Part shown: piece after piece, positions 1 through 5,486 of the stretch | Layout: each line of letters starts with the position of its first letter | Position numbering within the stretch: the stretch's first letter is position 1 | Source of the DNA: Pseudomonadota bacterium | GTDB lineage: Bacteria; Pseudomonadota; Gammaproteobacteria; Competibacterales; Competibacteraceae | DNA: 8,923 nt | Direction of reading: 5' to 3' | Assembly: GCA_018262135.1 (NCBI GenBank) | Contig: JAGTSD010000047.1 | Span: 1 to 8,923 of the forward strand | The notes under the pieces: model-generated | Database searches by the model: none | Told to the model about the DNA's origin: nothing | The model's input: the letters and a program-made list of their open reading frames with translations, nothing else | Made by a program: the position numbers and the translations under genes

Positions 1-1
1 C

Positions 2-550
2 CGCGACATTAATCCCCTGCTGCCTTATGGGCCGGCTGGCCGGGGCTGGCACACGCTGCTGACCGAGATCCAGATGCTGTTTCATCACCACCCGGTCAAC
101 CGGGCGCGCGAGGAGCGCACCCAGCCGTTGATCAACAGCGTCTGGTTCTGGGGGGGCGGCGTCCGCCCGACCGGCGCCCGCGCGCCCGCGGCGGGCCTGT
201 ACGCCAACGATCCGCTGACCCGCGGGCTGGCGCGACTGGCGAACGCAGCCGTCGCGCCGGTTCCCGAACACGCCGGTGATTGGCTGGACAGCGCCGCCGG
301 GGAATCCGGCAGCCTGGTGGTGTTGGAAACGATGCGCTACGACACGGCGGACGACGACCTGGCAGCCTGGGCCGATCATGCCGCGGAACTGGAAGAGACC
401 TGGTTCGCGTTCTGTCGCCGGTGGTTGCAAACCGGCAAGCTGGCGGCCTTGCATCTCTACCCCGGCAACGGGTGGGTTTATACGCTGACTGGCGCCGCCC
501 GCTGGCAGTTCTGGCGGCGATCCCGGCTGCTGGCTGATTATCTGCGCTGA
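2..550 (+). CDS. RpfE-type, phosphoglycerate-mutase-like protein (5' partial)
   Basis: The reading frame is open from base 2 to the TGA at 548-550, giving 182 visible residues. The start lies outside the window, so the methionine at base 74 is internal. Near the visible N-terminus is LLPYGPAGRGWHTLLTE, followed by an MLFHHHPVNRAREER stretch and INSVWFWGGG. The C-terminus ends in a Trp/Arg-rich segment (ARWQFWRRSRLLADYL). From memory this matches the RpfE-type regulatory/cofactor-independent phosphoglycerate-mutase-like family (COG4255-like) of beta- and gammaproteobacteria, whose biochemical role is not settled. In Xanthomonas rpfE lies beside recJ, as this gene does here (85 bp gap, same strand), which supports the call. 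No signal peptide or membrane segment is visible in this part. Family assignment is fairly secure; a catalytic activity cannot be stated. Confidence 0.72.
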   Translation, partial: RDINPLLPYGPAGRGWHTLLTEIQMLFHHHPVNRAREERTQPLINSVWFWGGGVRPTGARAPAAGLYANDPLTRGLARLANAAVAPVPEHAGDWLDSAAGESGSLVVLETMRYDTADDDLAAWADHAAELEETWFAFCRRWLQTGKLAALHLYPGNGWVYTLTGAARWQFWRRSRLLADYLR

Positions 551-635
551 TTTTTCCATCAACCCAACCGCCGTATGCGGACGACTCGCGCAAAACGGCC
601 ATCATTGGATCGAACCGGCCTCGCCCTGAATTTTT

Positions 636-2354
636 ATGCCTACTGTCATCGTCCGCCGTCCCAGCTCCAATTCGCCCGCTTTGCCGGTTTCTCCGCTGCT
701 CCAGCGCATTTATGCGGCGCGCGGCGTGTGTTCCGCCGACCAACTCGACCATCGCTTGCAAAGGCTGCCCCTGCCGTCGTCGCTGACCGGCCTGGCCGAA
801 TCACTGACGCTGTTGGAAAACGCGCTGCGCCAGCGGCAGCGAATCACCATCGTTGCAGACCTCGACGCCGACGGTGCCACCAGTTGCGCCCTGGCAGTGC
901 GGGCGCTGCGCGCCCTGGGCGCGGCGGACGTGCGCTACGTGGTGCCCAACCGTTTCGTCCACGGCTACGGGCTGACCCCGGAAATCGTCGCGGTGGCCGC
1001 CCGGGATCGGCCAGACCTGCTGATTACCGTGGACAACGGCATCTCCAGTCACGAAGGAGTCCGGGCGGCCCAGGCGTTGGGGATGCGGGTGCTGATCACC
1101 GACCATCACCTGCCTGGTCCCAGCCTTCCGGCCGCCGATGCCCTGGTCAATCCGAACCAGCCGGGCGATGCGTTCCCCTGCAAGCAACTGGCCGGCGTCG
1201 GCGTCATCTTCTATGTGCTGTTGGCGCTGCGAGCCCGGCTGCGGGAGAACGGCTGGTTCACATTGTGTGGACTGCCCGAGCCGAACATGGCGCAATTTCT
1301 CGATCTGGCGGCAGTGGGTACGGTCGCCGACGTCGTGTCGCTGGCTCACGCCAACCGCGTGCTGGTCGAGCAGGGCTTGCGGCGCATTCGCGAAGGCCGG
1401 TGCGTTCCCGGCATCACTGCGCTGTTCCACATCGCCGGCCGCTCGATGGCGCGAGCGAGCGCTGCCGATATCGCCTTTCAACTCGGGCCGCGCCTGAATG
1501 CCGCTGGCCGGCTGGCCGACATGAGCCTGAGTATTGACTGCCTGCTCTGCGACGATCCGGCCCGGGCGCTGGAGTTGGCCCGGGAACTGGATCGGCTCAA
1601 CCGCGAGCGGCGCGTGATCGAAACCGAAATGCGGGCGCAAGCGCTCGATAACCTGGAACAACAGCCATTGATGGATGGCGAACTGCCGTTCGGGCTGTGC
1701 CTGTTCGATCCGGACTGGCATCCCGGCGTGGTCGGCATCGTGGCTGGGCGAATTCGGGAGCGGGTTCATCGGCCGGTGATCGCCTTCGCGCCCGACAACC
1801 ACCCCGGTCAGTTGCGCGGGTCGGCGCGCTCGGTACCCGGCTTGCACATCCGCGACGTGCTGGCGACCCTCGATGCGCGCCAGCCGGGACTGATCGGGCG
1901 TTTCGGCGGTCACGCCGCTGCTGCCGGCCTGAGTTTGCCGGCCACCCACCTGTCCGCTTTTCAAAGCGCCTTCGATGCCGAGGTGCGCGGGCAACTGCGG
2001 CCCGAAGATCTCAACGGCTGTTTGTGGAGCGATGGCGAGCTGGAACCGGCGGATTTCTCCCTGGAAACCGCCGAGCAGTTGCGGGAAGCGGGTCCCTGGG
2101 GTCAGGGCTTTCCCGAGCCAGTATTCGATGGCGTGTTCGAGGTGACCGCCCACCGGATCATGAAAGACCAGCATTTGAAGCTGTGGCTGCGGCCGCCGGG
2201 CATGAAGCAGCCGGTGGAAGCGGTCGCTTTCCATCGGGTGGGCGATTTCACCCCTGGCGTAACACGACTGCACGTCGCCTATCGGCTGGACGCCAACGAA
2301 TGGCGCGGCGAACGGCGGCTGCAGTTGCGCGTCGAGCATCTGGAACCGGCCTGA
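636..2354 (+). CDS. recJ: Single-stranded-DNA-specific 5'-3' exonuclease RecJ
   Basis: RecJ degrades single-stranded DNA 5' to 3' in RecF-pathway recombination, mismatch repair and base-excision repair. The 572-residue product has typical family length. DHH-superfamily motifs appear in order: DLDADGATS (75-83, motif I, here Leu where Phe or Tyr is usual), TVDNG (131-135), TDHH (155-158), GTVADVV (228-234) and GPRLNAAGR (284-292). The DHHA1 part follows with DPDWHPGVVGIVAGRI (358-373), GSARSVPG (395-402) and GGHAAAAG (424-431). The C-terminal OB-type domain contains WGQGFPEPVF (488-497). All metal-binding residues expected from the family are present. The ATG at 636 fits the family N-terminus (LLQRIYAARG at 21-30), although no clear ribosome binding site precedes it. 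The gene follows an RpfE-type gene and converges on a diguanylate cyclase gene. I see no separate promoter in the 85-bp upstream gap, so read-through from upstream is likely. Confidence 0.97.
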   Translation: MPTVIVRRPSSNSPALPVSPLLQRIYAARGVCSADQLDHRLQRLPLPSSLTGLAESLTLLENALRQRQRITIVADLDADGATSCALAVRALRALGAADVRYVVPNRFVHGYGLTPEIVAVAARDRPDLLITVDNGISSHEGVRAAQALGMRVLITDHHLPGPSLPAADALVNPNQPGDAFPCKQLAGVGVIFYVLLALRARLRENGWFTLCGLPEPNMAQFLDLAAVGTVADVVSLAHANRVLVEQGLRRIREGRCVPGITALFHIAGRSMARASAADIAFQLGPRLNAAGRLADMSLSIDCLLCDDPARALELARELDRLNRERRVIETEMRAQALDNLEQQPLMDGELPFGLCLFDPDWHPGVVGIVAGRIRERVHRPVIAFAPDNHPGQLRGSARSVPGLHIRDVLATLDARQPGLIGRFGGHAAAAGLSLPATHLSAFQSAFDAEVRGQLRPEDLNGCLWSDGELEPADFSLETAEQLREAGPWGQGFPEPVFDGVFEVTAHRIMKDQHLKLWLRPPGMKQPVEAVAFHRVGDFTPGVTRLHVAYRLDANEWRGERRLQLRVEHLEPA

Positions 2355-2386
2355 CCGGCCGGATTCCGGGCTCAAACCGCCCTTTT
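2342..2386 (+). terminator. Candidate hairpin terminator region between recJ and the cyclase gene
   Basis: GGAACCGGCC at 2342-2351 can pair with GGCCGG-A-TTCC at 2357-2367, giving 6 + 4 base pairs around one bulged A with a 5-base loop. The stem spans the recJ stop codon. A second small stem, GGGC at 2368-2371 with GCCC at 2379-2382, is followed at once by TTTT at 2383-2386. The arrangement is consistent with intrinsic termination of recJ in a 30-bp convergent gap. The stem next to the T run is only 4 bp and the T tract is short, so this is a weak prediction. Confidence 0.4.
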
Positions 2387-4334
2387 AATCCAGGTCTGGC
2401 GATTCCGCGAACCGCCACCGGTTCTTGCCAGCCCGCTTGGCGGCGTACATGGCGGCGTCGGCCTGCCGCAGCAGCTTCATCGCCTGATCCAGGGTGTCCG
2501 GCCATTCTGGCCGATAGAGCGCAATCCCAACGCTGGCCGTCACTGCGACGCTCGTTTCGCCGAGCGGCACCGGCTCCGCCAACCGCTCGACCATTTTCCG
2601 CGCCACGGTCTCGGCCCCCAAGGGCTGTTCGAGATCGAGCAGGATGACCGTGAATTCATCGCCGCCCAACCGGGCCACGGTATCGGTGGCGCGCACGCAC
2701 TGCTGGAGGCGGTCGGCGATCCGACGGAGCAGTTCGTCTCCCCGGTCGTGACCGAAAGTATCGTTGACCTCCTTGAACCCATCCAGATCCACCAGCAGGA
2801 GCGCCGCCAGCCGCCATTGGCGTCGCGCCTGCTGCAAGCCCTTGCGCATGTGTTCGAAAAACAGATTGCGATTGGGCAGTCCCGTCAAACTGTCGAAGTT
2901 GGCCAACCGCCAGTTGCGCTGGCTGGCCTGGGCGAGGGTTTGCGTTCGTTCCGCTACCTTGGCTTCCAACGCCTGGTTAAAGTTACGCAGCAACGCTTCG
3001 ACTTTCTTGTGGTCGGTGATGTCGGTCGTCGCGCCGCGATAACCGAGGAACTCGCCGTCTTCATCGAACAGAGGGAGCCCACTGTTCAGCGTCCACACCG
3101 ACTGTTCCCGCCCGGGCAGCTTCAACCGAAGCGCCAGTTGCTGGAAAGACCGCCGCTGCTGGATCGCGGTCCTCAGCTCGGAAAAATCGGTATCCTGTTC
3201 CTGGAGGGGGACATACGCCCGCCAGTCGGTATCCTGATGGTTCTTGCGCCACTCGATGGCCTTTCCAAACCGCCCGCCTACATCGCGCAGGCGACCGCTA
3301 CCGTCGAACTCCCAGAGCAAATCGTTGGAGACCTCGGTCATGGCGCGAAATCGGGTGAGGTGGGCGAGCCGCGCCTGCGAGGCCGACCCGGTCAGTAATC
3401 CGGACGCCATGATGGCCAGCATGACGATTTGGTATTGCAGGGTCTGGTCGGCCCGCCCGAACAGCGCCACCATCGCCACGATGCCCAACTCGTATAGAAA
3501 CACGGTTAACACGGTTCCACGCATGCCGTGCGTCGCCGCGATCCAGGTTAGTACCGGTAGCAGCAGCATGCTCAGGAAGGGTTGCGGCTGATCCGGCCAG
3601 AAACGGTGCGGGATCCAGAACAGAGCCAGCAGCAGGAGCACTGACAGCGCGATTTGGGCTGGCGCCACTCGCATTGTGGATGGATCGGCCAGGGCCCACG
3701 ATTCGGGTAGATGGAGAGGCTCCCCTTGGCGAAATTGCCGGGCCAGCGGCGTGGCAAAGATCAATACCAGCGGCGCTACGGTGACTACCCCGATGAAATC
3801 GCCGACCCACCAGCCCAGCGCGATTTCCGGCAACGAAGTTTCAACGGGCGGCCCACCGGCACTCCACAACGCCAAAACGCCGCACAGAGCCGCGAACAGA
3901 GAACCGCCGGCGGCAGCGCCCAGAAACATCGCCACGCGCTGGGGATCATTGAAATGCCACTTTTTATCCTGGCGACCGATGGGAGCAGAACGCAGGATAT
4001 GGGCGGCTACGGCGTACCCCAGCGGTGGGATCAGATGAGCCAACAGATCATGTGGCCATTGCTCCCAGGACCAGAAAGACAGGGACAGGCAGGCGATCAG
4101 CGACGCCGCCATGGGCAGCGGCAGCGCCCGAGCGCCGTGTTCGAGCAGGATGGCCAAAGTCAGGCCGGCGGACGGTTGCCAGAGACTGACTCCGTCGGCC
4201 AGTTCCAGCAGGTCTGCCGCCCACCACAATACCACCCAAGCGGCAATATAGATCAGCACCAGCGCCACGATCCGGCCCCGGGAATCGCCAGCTTGCCCGG
4301 AAGGGTTGGTATGAGTATCCGCCGCCGTTTCCAT
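2385..4334 (-). CDS. Membrane diguanylate cyclase, MASE1-PAS-GGDEF
   Basis: The protein should make cyclic di-GMP from two GTP molecules at the inner membrane in response to a signal sensed by its N-terminal part. It has 649 residues. Residues about 20-316 hold eight to ten hydrophobic segments with MASE1-like signatures LWQPSAG (51-57) and WWVGDFIGVVTVAPL (175-189). A PAS-like domain covers about 331-445 and ends in GYRGATTDITDHKK. A short helical linker (about 445-475) leads to the GGDEF domain (about 476-645). Catalytic features are intact: DSLTGLPNRN (481-490), DLDGFKEVND (516-525) and GGDEF (557-561). An RxxD inhibitory site (548-551) lies exactly five residues before GGDEF, so product inhibition is expected. 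There is no EAL or HD-GYP domain. The ATG is preceded by GGAG six bases upstream. It lies 82 bp downstream of, and on the same strand as, an amidohydrolase-family gene. Confidence 0.93.
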   Translation of the reverse strand: METAADTHTNPSGQAGDSRGRIVALVLIYIAAWVVLWWAADLLELADGVSLWQPSAGLTLAILLEHGARALPLPMAASLIACLSLSFWSWEQWPHDLLAHLIPPLGYAVAAHILRSAPIGRQDKKWHFNDPQRVAMFLGAAAGGSLFAALCGVLALWSAGGPPVETSLPEIALGWWVGDFIGVVTVAPLVLIFATPLARQFRQGEPLHLPESWALADPSTMRVAPAQIALSVLLLLALFWIPHRFWPDQPQPFLSMLLLPVLTWIAATHGMRGTVLTVFLYELGIVAMVALFGRADQTLQYQIVMLAIMASGLLTGSASQARLAHLTRFRAMTEVSNDLLWEFDGSGRLRDVGGRFGKAIEWRKNHQDTDWRAYVPLQEQDTDFSELRTAIQQRRSFQQLALRLKLPGREQSVWTLNSGLPLFDEDGEFLGYRGATTDITDHKKVEALLRNFNQALEAKVAERTQTLAQASQRNWRLANFDSLTGLPNRNLFFEHMRKGLQQARRQWRLAALLLVDLDGFKEVNDTFGHDRGDELLRRIADRLQQCVRATDTVARLGGDEFTVILLDLEQPLGAETVARKMVERLAEPVPLGETSVAVTASVGIALYRPEWPDTLDQAMKLLRQADAAMYAAKRAGKNRWRFAESPDLD

Positions 4335-4349
4335 GCCCCGCTCCGCCTA

Positions 4350-4378
4350 CCTATAGCCGCTAATTAGATTGTCAGCAA
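4350..4378 (-). promoter_or_regulatory. Possible sigma70-type promoter of the cyclase gene
   Basis: Read on the minus strand, TTGCTG (4378-4373) is followed 17 bases later by TATAGG (4355-4350), about 16 bases before the ATG. The -35 matches 3 of 6 consensus bases and the -10 matches 4 of 6. Another -10-like hexamer, TATGAT (4389-4384), lies further upstream without a good -35. The 82-bp gap is clearly more AT-rich than the flanking genes, which fits a promoter. The prediction is weak, and co-transcription with the upstream gene is equally possible. Confidence 0.3.
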
Positions 4379-4416
4379 AAAGTATCATAAGTTCCATTAG
4401 TGGGTAAATATTACGC

Positions 4417-5235
4417 TTAATAATGTCGTACCTGGAAGAGTGTCTCATCTTCCAGTACGGCAGCCAGCGCCTGTCCTGCCACTGCCGCCCAACGTTCGCA
4501 GCCCTCTTCATCGGCGATCAAATCCTGGCGAATTTCGATCTCTACGTGTGGCAGGCCGGCCGCGCCGCCGTGGGTATCCATGGTGAAACCGACGTCGCGC
4601 CCGGAATAGGGTTGATTGTCGCCCACGCACAGCTCGGGATGGGTCCGAAACCGGGCGATCAACGGCACAGCCAGCCGGGGGTCACGGTTCCACAGCACGC
4701 CGAGATGCCAGGGGCGCTGGAAGCCGTTCATGGCAGGCGTGAAACTGTGAATGGCGACCACCGCCGGCGCCCGGCCCTGTCCATGCCGCCAGCGATGGGT
4801 TAGCGCCTGGGTGATAGCGTGGTGGTAGGGCCAGAATACCGCGTGCAACCGCGCATCGGCCTGGGCATCGTCCAGATTTTGGTTGCCGGGGATCACGATG
4901 CCATCGCTGACCTCGGTGATGGAGGTGGGATCGCCAGGGGAACGGTTGCAATCGATCACCAGCCGCGAATAGCCACCCAGTACCGCTGGCGCATCCAGTC
5001 GCGCCGCCAGCAGCCGGGTCACCTGCGCGGCCCCGATATCCCAGGCGATGTGCTGGCCCAGTTCCGCCGGCCCCAGTCCCAATTGACCGAGCGCGGCGGG
5101 AATGGTGTTGCTGGCGTGGTCGCAGACCAGCACGATGGGTGCCCGGCCATCCGGATTGAAGAGGGTGAAGGACGGTGGGTCCTCGGGACCGAGCAGGGGC
5201 GCCAGTACGGGAAGGGTTGGTATAACGTCATTCAT
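4417..5235 (-). CDS. N-formylglutamate amidohydrolase family protein
   Basis: Members of the FGase family (Pfam PF05013; COG3931-like) are zinc-dependent hydrolases. The characterised HutG-type enzymes split N-formyl-L-glutamate into formate and glutamate in histidine breakdown. This 272-residue protein shows the family motifs in order: VCDHASNTIP (37-46), HIAWDIGA (62-69), YSRLVIDCNR (89-98), IHSFTP (162-167), LWNRDPR (181-187), YSGRDVGFTMDTHG (210-223) and HVEIEIRQDLI (230-240). His, Asp and Glu residues in these motifs are the likely metal and catalytic ligands. No signal peptide is seen, so it should be cytoplasmic. No hutH, hutU or hutI lies nearby, and the predicted-FGase branch is functionally loose, so the true substrate is uncertain. 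No clear ribosome binding site precedes the ATG at 5235. It is transcribed divergently from the FHA activator gene and may share an operon with the cyclase gene. Confidence 0.87.
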   Translation of the reverse strand: MNDVIPTLPVLAPLLGPEDPPSFTLFNPDGRAPIVLVCDHASNTIPAALGQLGLGPAELGQHIAWDIGAAQVTRLLAARLDAPAVLGGYSRLVIDCNRSPGDPTSITEVSDGIVIPGNQNLDDAQADARLHAVFWPYHHAITQALTHRWRHGQGRAPAVVAIHSFTPAMNGFQRPWHLGVLWNRDPRLAVPLIARFRTHPELCVGDNQPYSGRDVGFTMDTHGGAAGLPHVEIEIRQDLIADEEGCERWAAVAGQALAAVLEDETLFQVRHY

Positions 5236-5249
5236 GGCGAAATGAATAA

Positions 5250-5259
5250 ATCGTACGAT
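5250..5259. repeat. 10-bp perfect palindrome ATCGTACGAT
   Basis: ATCGTACGAT is its own reverse complement and lies 15-24 bases upstream of the amidohydrolase ATG on the minus strand, where a repressor could block early transcription or translation. No regulator is known for it, and a single 10-bp palindrome can be chance. Confidence 0.3.
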
Positions 5260-5357
5260 AACGAAGGTTTACTGACTGGACTGAAAACGTGACTTTCGAC
5301 CTGCTCGTCGCGGTCATCGTATTGTATCCTTGTCGAGGCGCGGCGTATTAGTTGAAA

Positions 5358-5377
5358 ACTGAAAAAAACCATTCAGT
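5358..5377. repeat. Inverted repeat ACTGAA-N8-TTCAGT
   Basis: ACTGAA (5358-5363) and TTCAGT (5372-5377) form a perfect 6-bp inverted repeat around an A-rich 8-base centre, near the middle of the divergent region. The 14-bp centre-to-centre spacing could suit a dimeric regulator. It is not followed by a clear T tract on either strand, so an intrinsic terminator is less likely. Confidence 0.3.
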
Positions 5378-5408
5378 GAAAATCAAGGACTTGTGGTTTT
5401 GGCGATTG

Positions 5409-5425
5409 TGGCAAGTTTGGCAAGT
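5409..5425 (+). repeat. Tandem direct repeat TGGCAAGT x2
   Basis: TGGCAAGT occurs at 5409-5416 and again at 5418-5425, a 9-bp period, about 25-40 bp upstream of the predicted -35 of the FHA activator gene. The spacing could suit an activator or repressor site, but no regulator is identified. It resembles half of a -24/-12 element, but the GG-to-GC distance is 2 bp too short for sigma54. Confidence 0.4.
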
Positions 5426-5444
5426 CATCGTGAACCATTTGGAT

Positions 5445-5471
5445 TGAATTGCCATGGAACGAACTGAATTG
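5445..5471 (+). repeat. Direct repeat TGAATTG, 20-bp period, over the promoter
   Basis: TGAATTG is found at 5445-5451, overlapping the -35 hexamer, and at 5465-5471, just upstream of the -10. The 20-bp spacing places both copies on roughly the same DNA face. This is what an autoregulatory operator might look like, but two 7-bp matches in AT-rich DNA could also be chance. Confidence 0.35.
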
Positions 5472-5478
5472 ATATAAA
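5449..5478 (+). promoter_or_regulatory. Sigma70-type promoter of the FHA activator gene
   Basis: TTGCCA (5449-5454; 5 of 6 matches to TTGACA) and TATAAA (5473-5478; 5 of 6 to TATAAT) are separated by 18 bases. Transcription would begin near 5485, almost at the first ATG (5487) but 26 bases before the second in-frame ATG (5511). The promoter therefore bears on which start codon is used. Confidence 0.55.
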
Positions 5479-5486
5479 ATCAAACC

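Larger units (their letters stand above)
5236..5486. promoter_or_regulatory. AT-rich divergent intergenic regulatory region
   Basis: This 251-bp gap separates the amidohydrolase gene (minus strand) from the FHA activator gene (plus strand). It is much more AT-rich than the surrounding coding DNA. It contains a 10-bp perfect palindrome ATCGTACGAT (5250-5259), an inverted repeat ACTGAA/TTCAGT (5358-5363 and 5372-5377), a tandem TGGCAAGT pair (5409-5425), two TGAATTG copies 20 bp apart, and a promoter for the rightward gene. A TACAAT hexamer on the minus strand (5326-5321) could be a -10 for the leftward gene, but it has no good -35. I see no coding frame that looks real here. Confidence 0.65.

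Noticed and set aside
575..1537. 320-codon plus-strand frame overlapping recJ
   Set aside because: Arg/Ala/Pro-rich frame-shifted shadow of recJ with no domain features.
801..2375. 524-codon open frame on the minus strand antisense to recJ
   Set aside because: The composition is a mirror of the recJ codon pattern, with no recognisable motif; recJ on the plus strand has all family motifs.
2748..4367. Several plus-strand open frames antisense to the cyclase gene
   Set aside because: They overlap clear GGDEF, PAS and MASE1 coding sequence and show no independent motif.
4379..4416. Terminator of the amidohydrolase gene ending in a TTTTT run on the minus strand
   Set aside because: No stem longer than 3-4 bp precedes the T run, so an intrinsic terminator is not supported.
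5405..5425. Possible sigma54 -24/-12 promoter (TGGCAAGTTTGGCAAG)
   Set aside because: The GG-to-GC distance is 2 bp shorter than sigma54 requires, so it is better described as a direct repeat.
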